DNA of 64,000 nt. It comes from Rostratula benghalensis (taxonomy: Eukaryota; Chordata; Aves; Charadriiformes; Rostratulidae). Both the position numbers and the translations under genes were made by a program. The notes beneath the pieces are model-generated. The model did no database searches, was not told where the DNA came from, and saw only the letters and a list, made by a program, of their open reading frames with translations. The DNA is taken from positions 1,939,210 to 2,003,209 of the forward strand of contig VXAI01000020.1 in the NCBI GenBank assembly GCA_013399305.1. Reading direction: 5' to 3'. Positions 13,606-26,568 of the stretch are shown piece after piece (position 1 is the stretch's first letter; every line of letters begins with the position of its first letter).

Positions 13606-16600
13606 TCAGAAAATTCTGATGGATACCTATAACATCATAAACTGGAATTGTTTAAAGCAGAAATTTCCCATTCTTGCATTATGGATAATACTAAAAACAT
13701 TATATAATGCAATACAGGGAAATTCTATCTTGGGGTTCTGGTGACAAGCCACTTGAGCTACACTTTTTTCCTTTATAATGTCACTGGAACTCTCAGTGGA
13801 ATTATATATAGAATAAATGATAGGCAATGGTGAATTACAAGGCCATAATACATACAGTAAGCACCTAATATAGTCTTATAAATTACAGACTTTTATAGCT
13901 TTATATTTTACAGGGTAATGCCACACACCACTGTGACACAATACTCCAATTCAAGACATGATATCACAAGAGAAAAAAAAAATGAGAGAAATCAGTAGCA
14001 GCAGCCCTTATTATGGTAAAGTAAAATTATTTTGGAAGTGCTTTGCCATTTTGAAAGGAGACGTAGAGATCAAAATACAGGCCTCACGGAACAAAGTATG
14101 TGCCAGACAACGGCCAGGTCTGCTGCTCCTCTGTACAGTGTATGCCCAACAGTAGGCACTGCTGCATGCGAGATCCCGAGTGGGATTCTGCACTCGAGGG
14201 ATAGGGCAAAGGGTGCTTCACATCGTTGAGCAGTGACTTCTCCAGCTGATTAAGAAGCGGCACTGATGGGCTTCACTGGGATTCCCACCCAGAGCTCTTC
14301 AGCTTGACGGATAACGTTGCATTTTGGGGGTCTAAAGGATAATAGTGAAGTGAGGGGCTGGAACTGAGAGAATGGAATTCCTGGAGCCTTGGATTGGAAC
14401 CACTTGTGAGGCAGGAAACTAAATAGAGTATTTTCAGTCTGATTTCCCAAACAAATGAAGGATATGATACCAAACAGCATCTATCTGCCTGTGTATATTC
14501 CATTTGATAAGTTTTGAATCCACCGGTTAACTGCAACTAAATCTGGAACAAGAAAAAAGGGCTCCATGCTATCAAGTTTCTATAAATTCTGAGAAAACAG
14601 AGTCAGGTAGAAAAGAATTATTCCCTCAGTGTCTTCCTTGAGGATACAACTACAGGTGCCCTTGATGCAACTCATTAGACCCTAAAGAACCCACACTATG
14701 AGGGGGTGGAGCAAGGGGGCAGGGAGGGACAGGATGAAGAAAACAGTTTCCTTGTAGAGTAACCAAAGAGCAGGACATCTACTCCATGTTTTACCTTAAG
14801 AAACATCAGAGGATACCACCGTAAGAAACAAGGACATAGGAAACCACAAACACAGACCCATTTATTGCTGATGCACAGGAACACCATACAAGTGTTCAAG
14901 TGAAAAATGTACACCCACTCTGCGCTTTTATCACCAGGTAAGTTGCTACTTGTGTGTATACACTTGCTGCTCTCTGAGGTGGGCCGCAAAGAAGAGATTG
15001 ACAATATTTTTAGAAGATGCTCCTCATAACAGAACTTGTTGAAGGTGGCAATACTGGGAGACAAGGAGAAGAAAAGGGATGATGACAAACCAGACAAAGG
15101 CATGGCTCTTTCACCCAAAAATACAGCATGCAGTCCTGAGCAGAATGCTGCTCATATTAATGTCTAGATTGAACCAGGAGGATATCACACCATAATCCCC
15201 TATTTGAGACACACATCTCTGTCCTTAGCAGTGGCAGAAACATGACGCAACCAATGAACTTGAGAAGACTCTCTGTATATTTGAAGGCAGGTGCTTGCCC
15301 GAGTAGCTTTCTAAGGAGCTGCCACATGGCAGAGGCCAAAACAAGAGACTCTTTCCTTCAGTTCACTCAGAGCTGATATCTGGGAGTTTGGATAAAAAAG
15401 GGAACAGGCTCATGTGCCTACTGCTCTACCTTGTCAGGCAACAGCACTTCCACTCTTTCTCCCCAACTAACTGTTGTGATTGGTAAAATGTGGCTGAAGT
15501 AACTCCCACTTTGAGGACCCAGAAATAAACCCCCAGCTCCCCTGGAAACAGTCCAACCCAGGCACCCTAAGCAGGCAACCACCTCCCAGTGAAATGGAAG
15601 GTTGGCTCACAAAGGACCTCGGGGGAATGAGAGAAAGGGGACTCAAGATTTGCCCAGTAGTTTTCAATCACTAGAAAGATCAAGAATTAAGCAGAGTAGC
15701 AAGCGTCCTACAAACGAATGGACTATATCATGTACCTCATGTGACGTGTATGTTGGGTTGACAGTTCAGACAGCATCTTTTTATTTAATTTTATGGTTTA
15801 AAAGTTTCTATACTGTTCTACATATTGATTCCTTTCATCATAGAAATTGTCAATATTCAGAGATGCTGCTGGTCGATGAGACAGAGAGAGGGCTCTTACA
15901 CAAGGGTGACACAATCACTTTATGACACTGTTATATGATAAGGCTGCTGAATGCTCAGCCGTTCATACAATACACAGGCTTCATTGAGAAAAGAAATACT
16001 GCTATGGCCTGGCAGCACACTGTACAAACAAGACACAGCCTTTGTTCAAACAGAATTTCTCTTGTTCTTTTTTTTTCAGTCAAAATTTACTCCACTGACC
16101 AAGCAGTACACACATTTTCCATCTGCTGGGAAACTTGGCTACATCTTCCTGATAGGGTGTCTAACCAGCTAAACAGAAAAAATTACTTTATTTTGCTCCT
16201 CAACGTGTCTGAGCCCCGGGGTAGACATCAAGTTAATCACATGCTTATGATATAGCAACTGTGTCAGGATGAAAAACAAAAAAAAAGAAACAAGTACCAA
16301 AAAGATATAAAAACTAATTGGTGGTTATTTAAGTGGTATGGGATACAAACAACTGAAAAAAATTAGACTACCTGTCATGTGCATTGGTTTTCCACTTTGC
16401 CACAACCGCACATCTTTTTCTTTTCTGCTAGAAGACAAGGAAAATGACATTGCCTGCTACCACAGAGTTAATGCATCGCTATAGAAGCATCTCTCTCCAG
16501 TGGAAACCATGCTTGTCTTAGTTTTCTGGCTTCTAAACAGCCACTCTGGTTAAGAATACAGGGTCACACAACTGCATATTCCTAGTGCAACTGAGTCAAA

Positions 16601-17134
16601 CTGCAAATACTAAGTTGCATTCAACTCTTCTGAATAATCTTGACCACATTCCTCCAGGGTGAAAATCTTAGAAAGGATAAGAAATGACATTACACTCATT
16701 TGGAAAGGAAGAAGATGCAACACTGGCCTGCTAGGAGTGATGCAGTGCATCATGCCACCGTGCCAGAGATCACAGTTCAGACTAGTCTTTTCGTTTTAGG
16801 CCTTAGGGGAGGCAGGGTACGGTTCAATAATAATGTGTTTCAGTGTCCGAGAGGGGAAAGCCAGTGCAGCAGCACTTCATCTGGCAGGCTGACTTTGCTC
16901 TGGAGTTACACAAAAAAAGAGAAGGACTTTGCGTTCAGGGCTGGGAAAACAAGAAATGTGGCCTTCCCGGGAAATAAATTTCAGATTATGCTGATGCACT
17001 ACCTGAATCCTTCCTAAGGAGGCAATAGAAAATTTAAAAGTTAAATCGAGTTGTCCATGACATGCTCAACACCATTTAATGGGAAACTCCTGCTGATATT
17101 ATTCATGAGAGACACATTTCTTACCAATACAACT

Positions 17135-17155
17135 AAAATAAATAAATAAATAAAT
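17135..17155. repeat. (AAAT)n microsatellite
   Basis: AAATAAATAAATAAATAAAT is a five-unit tetranucleotide repeat. Confidence 0.85.
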
Positions 17156-18284
17156 TTTAAAATAATCCCTAAGTACAAAACCTTTCTCTATTTGATAATG
17201 GGTAGTGAAGAGGACAGATGCATTTTCATGAAAGGTACCACATGGAAGAGAAAATTTCTCCTCTTTTATTTTTAAAAAGGGTGCCAGATGCAAATGTTTC
17301 ACTGGGCGCCTATAAGTACTTAAAATACAAAACACCTTCTTCAAATGCATTAAGCACACAGCAAGGCACTTTAAATACACTTGCTTTGTCAGACAGGCAG
17401 CTGGCACCACTTTTGTAACGAACAGGGCAAACATTCTGTCCAGTGAAAGTGTTACCAAAATATAGCAGGAGGCTCAGCTTGACTTGCACTCACAAATATC
17501 AAAAGCGGGTTCCTCTCATTACTTTTCTTAAGGATAAAAAGTACCAGCTGACTCTCATACTCCAAGAAGGCAAGAAGAGTTTAGGCTTTCTTTTTAAATA
17601 AGCCTCTGCTCAGAAGGTACATGTCAATCCCAGCTCGTGCTCTCTCATCTCCAATGGTACAAACCCCTCCTGTGTAGCCTTTCCCAAACATGCATCGTTC
17701 TGTGGGTGATCAAAAGCCTCCCCTGATCTTCAATTATTCTGCCACAGTACATATAATGTCTTCTGAGGACAGTAGCCACATCAGAAAAAGCATTAGTTAA
17801 AACCGTATGCGCTACCCAACTTTTCACGCCTGCATTTGGTCTGATTAATTTTGGCACCTCATACTTTTCTGGTGAAGAATAAAAAAGAAAATCACCCAAT
17901 AAACCAAGATTTTTGAAAGTAAGATGTGCTTTTGGTCAGCCCCACAATATTTAGGGCCACCAAACTGAGCACAGTGCAGAGCTTGCTTTATTTACCAAGA
18001 AGTGCCAGAGGAAAGATTTTGTACAGAATGGGAAAAAAAATTGGTTTTAGACTGCTCCCCAAAACAGAGCAAAATGCAAATTCTACCTGAAAGTGTACAT
18101 AAGGTTTTTAAAATGTTCTTATAATTTCCTGAGCTGAGAATCGCTTGCTGTTTATATCCCTCACCCCTCCTCTAAGGAAGTTAAAAGCAATGTTTAGAAC
18201 AAGGTCTATGCATGTGGCCACACCTAAAACGCAAGCCAATGCCTTCCCTCCCCCTCCCCCAAATCCATGAGCTGCCACAGCTGG

Positions 18285-18700
18285 AACTGTTTTACACCGG
18301 CCGGCCGAGCTGTGTGCAAGCCAGCCAGCCAGCCCTCGCCTCCTCTTTGTCTGCAACACGGCAAGACGCTGGCCTCCATGGCCGGGCTGCCTCCCCTGGG
18401 GATGGCGGGTAAACACCAGCCCAGCCCCGGCTCCCTCCTTGTAGGGTCAGGTGATGAAGAGCCAAAAAAACAGCCAGAGAAAGATCTGGAAAAGCGGCCG
18501 AAGAGAAGAGGCTTTTGCCTTATGGGGATGACGAAAAAAGCATGCAGTTGGGTTTCAGATTTGGCAGGCGCCATCGGTGTCTCCCCAAGCCCAGGCAGCG
18601 GGAGGAGGCTCGGCCATGTCCTGTTGGGCCAGGAGGGAAGCAGGTCTGCCCCACGGAGAGGGCAGGCACACTGAAGTGGAAGTCAAGTTAGCAATGGTGT
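18285..18700. promoter_or_regulatory. GC-rich, CpG-containing patch inside the intron
   Basis: This stretch stands out from its AT-rich surroundings. It contains CCGGCCGGCCGAGC at 18298-18310, a CCAGCCAGCCAGCC run, and more than a dozen CpG dinucleotides in about 420 bases. It is too CpG-poor to be called a classical island with confidence. Open frames on both strands (135 codons plus, 116 codons minus) follow from the high GC and match no family I know. It could be an alternative ZNF521 promoter, an antisense promoter or an enhancer. Confidence 0.4.
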
Positions 18701-19699
18701 GACAAACGCCAGCGGGAGTATTTCTGAAGGCTAAAAGACAAAGAGAGAGTAGGCGCACTCAGGCATCCACGGGAAAAGAATACAGGGAAAATCCAGGATG
18801 CACGACAGAAGCAAAATAAACTTTTACATGTAACAAATATTCTCAGGATGCACGTCTGCCTGTACATACACGCACACACGTACGCGTCAACCGACTGTTT
18901 CAAAAGCCACGTCTAAAATTTCATTTAAAAAAGCCCAGCTGCTTCTTTACCCTGACTTTGTCTTTAAGGACTTAGCTAAGCCGAAGGAGTGGCCAGAAAA
19001 GAAGGAAAAAAAAAACCACACTTCAACCCATCTCTCTCAAATTCTTTTATTTCAGCAATGCATTAAGCAATCTCCCTGCAGAGTTATTCTCTTCTTCCTG
19101 GTGTGGATAAAGCTCCCCCTGGGGAGCTCTGTAATTTCCAGCTTCTCCGAATTCAGGTATTAGTAAAGACCGCTTGGGGACACGCAACAATATAACTCTA
19201 CATTTTCAGGCATTCGGAGAGAACCCCCTAAGGGTCCCAAGTTCAAATTTCTGAAATGTAGGCATTGTAAAAGGAACCTCGGGGGACTCCAGCAATAGAA
19301 ATCTGCTGAATTCAAAGCATTTCCTAAGCCCTGGCAGGAGCCTTTGCTCCCACTGGAGGCTTTTTATAAAACATGTGTTGCTGACATGTTGACAGATTGC
19401 TCAGTGAAGTGTTAGGTGCATACACAGGCTGGCCATTTAGGGGGACATCAGTTTACCCTTCATCTCTACCTGAAGCACCATGTTTTATACATTACCCGAG
19501 GACAGGCAGAAAACAGACACTCTCCTACAAAGTACAGTATCACTTGGCAAGAGACACACACACACAAAACAAAAAAAAAAAAAAAAGGCCCCCACAAAAC
19601 TAAAGGTACTACATATATACATACACACGCATACAAGGAGAAGGAGACAGAAAGAGAGACAGAGTTGTACAGAATCTTCCAAATATCAAAAAGGTCAGA

Positions 19700-20060
19700 A
19701 AATAAATTAAGTGTACAATACAAGGCCTAGGCTGGAAATTGCCTCCATGTATCAGGCCTGCCACCCCTTTTCTACACAGGCCAGAGCTCCGAGGGTATAA
19801 TGAGCAAAGGAATTTTCTAATGACAGCTGACTGTTGGGAGGTAATCTGATCAAAGGCCGATATTAAATCCAACTTCTGCTCATATCAGGGTATTAGTGAT
19901 GTACGACTTAATAACCCAGCAGCTCCAAAAGTGCTGCCGTGGCAACAGGATGGAAATTGGGATAATAATGTATTCATGGTGCTGGCGACCTGGGGCTGCA
20001 GTGCGTGCTCTCAGGGGAGGGCACTTCACCCTGAGCCAGACGTGTCTGGGCAAAATCACT
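19700..20060. promoter_or_regulatory. Enhancer-like block with TCF/LEF, RFX and E-box motifs
   Basis: This is high-complexity sequence free of recognisable repeats and dense in transcription-factor motifs: CAGCTG (19824-19829), ATCAAAGG of TCF/LEF type (19849-19856), CCGTGGCAAC of RFX X-box type (19937-19946), several TAAT cores and GGATAATAATGTATTCAT. ZNF521 introns are known to be rich in conserved non-coding elements in vertebrates. That this block is one of them is inference. Confidence 0.38.
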
Positions 20061-23000
20061 TCACAAAGGACAGGAGTTGAATACTGAAGAGCTCTGGCAC
20101 TGATGAGTGTGTCGATAAGGGGAAGAGTGGAATGAAGTGAAGGGAGGAAAGGAAAAACATTTTCAGCAGAAGAGCTTGAGTGGTGCTTCTCTGAAAAACT
20201 GATGGGGCTCAAGAAGCTCTCCCCGACAAGTACAACCAAAATGGATAATTATTAAATGAACATAAAACTACATTCTCTGCAAAGTGCTGAAGGATGGATA
20301 GCACCAGCTTACACAAAGTGACAAGATTTTCACATCAGGCTACATCTATCTTCCAGCACTTCCACTGTGCATAAAAGGGCCACTGCCTGCTACCATCAAT
20401 ATCCAAAATTCTTTTAACATTAAACAGCTTCTCAACCTTTCCTGCCCTTAAATCTCTCAAGGAAGAAAATCCAAGGAAAGGTCACACATCAGCCACACCT
20501 TTCTGGGTCTTGTAGCTGCATTTCCTGCATAAATGGAAATCTCCTTCACTTTCTCTCCCCCACACACACTCTTTCTGTAATCACTACAGCGATGCATAAA
20601 ATATCAAAACCACACATTACATTTCTTTCTGGTATGAAACCAAGAAGAAACTTGGCAATAGAATATAACCATTGCAGCACAACTACACAAATTAATCTAA
20701 CATCAGTTCCTTTGAAATCCTAAATCAGGAAACAAAGATGGATATATGTGTTATTAGAATTCCATTTAGTTTGTAGACAATTGACAGTGGAGAGAGGGTC
20801 TTTCTTTCATTCAGCTATAATTCAAAGCTACTTTAAAATACCAGAGTCATTTGGGGGCTTCTGGTAGCAAGAGTCTGAGGAACAAACTTTTGTTGACTAT
20901 ATTAGGGGAGGGGAACGGGTATCCATTCATCTGATGTTCCCTAATGCCTCCCTTGCATAGTTTACTGGGATATCCCCTTGCATAAATTTACAGCCATGTG
21001 AATCACTCACGAAGTCACCACAGAACCCACTTCTGCTGAAGAGGTGCTGAAACACTAGCTTTAATGAGGGGTAAAAAGCAACCGAAAAACTGCTTGTGGC
21101 CACTGTGTCAATCCCCCAATGTGGATTCCACGGAAACCCAGCTCTAAACCGTGTCTCTGATATGTAAGGGAGGGGAAAACTTAGAACATCCCTCTGTCTA
21201 TCTTCTTGTTGTACCTAGTGCCAACAACGTACACATTGTACTCTTAAGCACTCTTCCTGCCTTTCCTAGTATTACAGATAATTTGCTAGTTTCAGAGTGT
21301 ACTTATTACAGGACTGTCAGAGGAGTTTTTGTTTCAACAACACGTTAACTTTACTGCACTTATAAAAAACATTATGTGTCCCCTGTGATTCTGTGTGTTT
21401 AAGAGCAGCGAAATGTTATTGATCCCAGTGTGACAAATCAAGAGTTAGGTAATGTCTACAAAACTCAATTTTCTGCAAGACATAAAACCCTTTTTATGAA
21501 ACCCTTCCTTAAGAAATTCAGGAAAAATACACAGAAAAAATTAGAGCAGAAAGGTCAGCAACTATTTTTTTTAATTAATGTAATCCAATTCTAGTCTAAT
21601 GACAGGCACATGACCACCGAGACCAATTTAAAGTAGTATTTACTCTCACTACTGTAAAACAGTATGTGAAAACTCCTGATTTCAAAAATCACTTTGATAT
21701 ATCAGAAAGCCCAAAAACCTAAATTCAGTATCCCTTTGGCAAGCATTCAGCACAGAGTATGCTGTAAGTTTGGATTCATGCGCAGGTTACATAATACATA
21801 AGATTTTCCAGGATTTCAGTTCAAACTGCTTATATATGACCTTAATGTACATTTACAGAATGAGTTGGCTTTGAAAAAATCTCAGCAAAGAAAATATCCC
21901 ATTCAATTTCTCCTAAAAGCTACACATTTGCCCAAATTCCTTTTTTTTAATAAACCAGTTTCCCTTTCTCAATGGCTACACAGAAGCAGCAGTGAAATAC
22001 TGGTAGACACAGCACTAAAAAGCAGCAGTAACAATCCAGTTGTAATTTGCATGAGATCCACATGCATCTATAGAAATTTCAGATATGTATACATATTGGG
22101 ATTTTTTTCCCCCAACTGTTCAGGGACAGTAGGCACTGGTACTGCATTTAATTAACAAGCAAATGTGATGCCCTCCGATGTGAACAATACTGAGCCAATC
22201 ACTTATGCTCTTAAAAAACAGATGTATTACATGCACTGTACTACTCCTGAATACTACAGTATCCATTTTATATCCTTTTTCCAGCAAACTTGAATCTGTC
22301 ACAAGCCTTCCCTTGCTCCCTGCCCCCTTTTTTCCTTTTTGGTTTTAGCTTCCACCTTAAAATTTGTTTTCCAGATCTGTTGGTACTTCTCTCTATATTT
22401 CTTTTCTGTCTACTGCATTCATCATTATTCAGCTGCATTATAGCACTTAAAAAACAACATCCCAGCTTTGGAAAAGAAAAAAAAAAAGAAAAAAAAAAAA
22501 AAGAAATCATTTGATTTTCATTGCCCTGGAGAGAATTAAATACCCCCAAGGAAAAATTCTGGTACATTCTCTGCACACATTTACATGCAGCCAGTGAAGT
22601 AAACATTTCCATAATTGCTCACTTCAGAACACGTTACCCAGTTCCTAGGTACAATAACTGTCAGGAGTCAATGAGGAATAAAGAATTTTCCTGAATCCTT
22701 GCACATAACCTGACTAGCATTAATAACTCCACAGTTGTACATAAGTTAAGAAATGGATTACTGCCAGGCAACAAGCTTGCTCTGAACACTTTGGGCATAA
22801 TGTGTTCTTCAAACTACCGTTAACAAAATAAATAACTATTTTAAAAAACCATAAAAACTCAAGGCTATTGATAACAAAGTACACTTCTCTCTCCATTAAA
22901 AATTATAGAGCCAGAACTATAGTTTTTTCTTAACCTTGGAAATTATAGTAACAACATATGGCTTCCATTTACTTCCAATTTTACTTGTACTGTGAGCTTC

Positions 23001-25469
23001 TTTGGTGAAGTTGTCTTCTATTGCTAAATGACAAAATGAATGATGAAATTCAGTTGCTATGCTAGAAAAACAAAAAACAAACACTGGTGCCTAATCCCAA
23101 AGGAAAACTGGACTTCAGTTATGAATCATCCTTACCAGCAAATCTTGGATATCTTAAATAAAAGACTGTATGTGCTTATAGAAAAGAAAACAAAACACAA
23201 CCTAAAAACTTTACAAGAAAGATCCTCCTTCTGCTCCTTATCGCTAGAATCCAAGGTTAGGGAGCACACCACGAATCTTCAGTGGTTTTTTAAACAGAAG
23301 TTCCCTGCTATGAGGGACACCAGTGAATAGTGCTAACATCAAGTCTGTTCAGTTTTTATTGCATGCTTCCAGAGCTCTTCATATTGCTGAGACCACAATG
23401 AAGAGCCCTGTAAACATGTAATAAAACCAAGCCCATTGGATGTTTCAGTATTAGCAATTTTTCTATAAAATGAAAGTATATCTGCTTTGACATTAGACTG
23501 ATCTGAAAAGCTCTCACCCGTTGTATGGTTACTTAATCCATTTTTGATGTTTCATCTGGAATCTGCATAATTGGACCGTGAAGAAAACTCATCTAATTAC
23601 TTTTTTAAATGTGACATTTTTGGTTTGTTTTGCTTTTTGTTTTTGTTTTAAATGGATATCTAGACAATCAACTTCTGAAGACAATAAAAGTGTAGCTCTG
23701 TGTGTTATAAAGTATTTATGATATTTTCAAGGAATTTTTTCACCCAGGCAGAAAATATCCTTTTAATAAGCCCTTTTTACTGCAAGAAGCTATTATTGGT
23801 CTCTTCTTTATTGTTGTTTTCATATTTTCAGCATAAACATAATGGGGGGAAAAAGGAAGAGAGAAGAAAGCAGTCAGAAGACAGATGCAGACAACAGAAA
23901 TGTTATATAATCTGATAAAATGATGAATAAAATTAAAACTGGCTGTCAGGCAAAATGAAAAGCAATTTTGCTTACAATTTTCAGAGTGGCTATGGAAAAG
24001 CAGCCAAATATATGCATTGCATGCTGCTTGTAGTTTATGAGTACACACAATAACCAAAAAGGTGCTTTGATTAGAAAGAACGCAATGATGAGCACAACCT
24101 AAAATATGGAATAATGCGCTGATACTACTTCTCCTCTGAAAGCCTAGAGGAAATGTTTGAAAGCCCTATTAAAACAGAACAACAGACTACAGAAGAACTC
24201 ATTGCTTACGTATTTGGGAAGTGCAGAATAATTCCTTCTAGAGACTCCATTAATTAGAACAAATCCCAACTACTGCCTGAGGGCTGCCAGAGACAAGGCT
24301 GTACTCCCTACTCTTGCATGAGCAGAAGTCTTACTTGGGTCAAAGGGACTCGTACACAAACACCAAAGATAACATTTAACTCTCTGAAGATTATGGTGCT
24401 ATTCGCTTTCAACTTACTATGTAAATCACAGCAAAACCCAGATACCAAACAGCAAGGGGAATGATGAAACAGAAATAGGATTTTTCAAAGGATTTCGGTG
24501 AAGAGGTACGTCCCATATCACAATGAAACTCTAGGGCAATATGGTCCTATCTCCTATAAATGTCTAACAGTAAAATCCCTCTCTGAGACAATATTTACTC
24601 CACTGATCTAGCTGTAATCCATGTGGAGGAGAAAGAGGGATGGTGAAATTTATATGATCTTTCCTCTTGCTTGGGCACAAAAGTTGAGAAGTTGAAATAG
24701 GGCTTGAAAAGAGACTTGTACGTCTCTCTATTCTTTTCCATGATTCTGGAAGTTAAATGGTCAGAATCAAGCAGGATTTAATCTTTCCCCTTGATGCACA
24801 ACTTGACTTATGAGGTTCTTCCCTCATTGTCTTACAGAGTAACGGAGACTGGCCATATTTTGCATGAAACGTGGGAGGGAAGCTCTACACTAGTCCTGGT
24901 AGCCTGCTGGTAGTGTTCTCCCATACCCAGAGGGTTAAATCAATCACACGATAAGGAGTTCAGGAATAGAATTGTTCCACCAGGTGGGAGACCTTTCTTC
25001 TGCAGTATGGCATCATCCTCTTCCCATGGAAGTTTTATTTTAAAAATACCCTGCTCCTACAAGGACATTTTGGTGACAGCCTCAATCTCTTCTGTGGTCT
25101 CCCTCTGGCACAGCATGGTTGTAGCTTTTTGTCTTTCAGTACAGGCTTCACAGCTTTCAGTGTGAGGGAGATATTCCAAAATTATGCTGTGAAAACTAGC
25201 CAGTAGTGGTAATGTACTCTGAATTAGCTGGTCACCTCAATGATGCAGGTCCATTCCTGACCTTTGTCTCTGCAACAATGCTGCAAATATCTTAAAAGAG
25301 GAGACTTCCTATCTGACAACAGTATAATCAGCACCAAAGCCAGTAACTAACACACACTGTATGTTTATGGTTCACAAGGCATCACATTGTTAATGAGCAG
25401 ATAAAACAAGAAGAAAGGGCTGTTCTTTGTTTACATCACTCTCTTCATAAGCAACAGATGTCCTGATAG
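20061..25469. other. Intronic sequence, nothing specific recognised
   Basis: No gene, RNA or repeat family is recognisable except the purine tract at 22470-22506. Short frames show only low-complexity or unremarkable peptides. Confidence 0.65.
22470..22506. repeat. Purine-only A/G tract
   Basis: GGAAAAG followed by runs of A broken by single G residues makes about 37 bases of pure purine. No retroposon body is recognisable beside it. Confidence 0.8.
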
Positions 25470-26310
25470 ACTAGACTGCATTGGCTTTGTTGGTGGAGAA
25501 CCTCCTGCTGGCCCTGGATGAGAACCAAGCATCCATACTGATTTTGTTACAATTGTCAGCTACTTTTGTTACTACAAACCATGAACTGTTGCTGACTCAT
25601 CTGTGGTCCCATGGGCACAGAGGAAATAATGTATGGAGTCATGCAGCGACTCCATGTATTGTTTTCCTCCTAAGAGGACTACTGCTTGCTCACCCGAGTC
25701 CTTTCTTGTGGGGTGCCACACAGCTTCCTGACATCATTCTTTCCGGTGACTGCATACATGAAGAAATGGCCAGCAGCCTCACATTCCTCTGATTTTTGTA
25801 GATGATACCAAACAATTTATGTGTGTTTTGCCAAGACCAAGATTTAGGTGAAGATGACCCATCCAACAAAATCCAGTCCTGTGTACTGACAGTGAGTCAC
25901 GGTTAGACCACAGAGACTTTTTCCAGAGGAGCAAACATTCCTGTGGTGCTGTGCTATGTTTCTCCTACCTTTCCCTGTTCTGGGCTATCCAGAAAAAGCC
26001 AGAGGCTTTTTGTGAAGTATAGGCATTGTGTGATGTCAGAGGCTCACATGATTCGATGGATAGACTAAAGTATAGATTACCTTTATGTTCTCATACAGAA
26101 TTATCTTTAGAGCACTTCAAAACTTCAGCTGATAAAAGATGCAGAAATGCCATTACTGAATACTGGACAATGTAGCGAACATCATTGCTCTGTGTTTTGT
26201 CATCCACTTTGACCCCCAGATTCCTTTAAGCCATAGCTCAGGGTGCTGCTTTTAACTTAACCTGTGGCCTACACACGACTGAAAAGCTGGCAGGTGCCCT
26301 CAGTAAAATC
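25470..26310 (+). pseudogene. Decayed LINE reverse transcriptase relic (CR1/L3-like)
   Basis: The plus-strand frame at 25481-25792 gives LLVENLLLALDENQASILIL, then a degraded equivalent of the 'DLSAAFDTV.H..LL..L' motif, then LWGATQLPDIILSGD in place of the usual CGVPQGSILSP block. Just downstream FVDDTKQF stands for the FADD/YADD catalytic box (around 25793-25820). A further piece near 26119-26210 reads KLQLIKDAEMPLLNTGQCSE with HHCSVFCHPL, matching the 'LQLVQNAAARLL..T....HITPVL..LHWLPV' segment of such elements. Stops and frame changes show it is long dead. The family assignment to the CR1/L3 clade comes from these motifs by memory; the exact subfamily and borders are not known. Confidence 0.75.
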
Positions 26311-26549
26311 TCCAATTGCATGAATTCCATTTCCCTTATTTTATCACAGTTTAGATTTGTCAGCTTTGATTCTGCAGAGCCAATTTGGTGTGGGTTGTGT
26401 TTTGGCTAGAAATGTGCCAGAGGAGGGAAGAAAGCGACAGTTGAGGTAGAGGATAACTGTGGAGAGTTTAAATAGCATTTGCATACTGATCCTAATTACT
26501 GCTCCCATTTTTACAACCCCTGGCAAGCACAGTTTTATAAACTGGGTGG

Positions 26550-26568
26550 AAAAAAAAAAAAAAAAAAA
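26550..26568. repeat. Poly-A run
   Basis: A run of 19 A follows ACTGGGTGG. It lies about 240 bases to the right of the LINE RT relic, but no sequence I can place connects the two. Confidence 0.85.

Larger units (their letters stand above)
6136..18284. other. Intronic sequence with sparse old repeats
   Basis: Apart from the two tentative L3/MIR fragments and microsatellites listed, I recognise nothing. The two longest plus frames, 9226-9627 (133 codons) and 11269-11667 (132 codons), and the minus frame 14696-15118 (140 codons) lack known motifs and flanking splice or start context, and read as chance ORFs. Confidence 0.65.

Noticed and set aside
11666..13973. TGATATCACAAGAGA shared by 11665 and 13959 as a repeat pair
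   Set aside because: Only a 15-base match with no similarity around it; likely chance in AT-rich sequence.
14696..15118. 140-codon minus-strand frame
   Set aside because: The Ser/Leu/Phe-rich low-information peptide matches no family I know, has no flanking consensus splice pair that would place it in ZNF521, and reads as chance.
18267..18674. 135-codon plus-strand frame in the GC-rich patch as a coding gene
   Set aside because: High GC removes stop codons on both strands at once; overlapping open frames exist on the minus strand as well, and neither peptide shows a domain.
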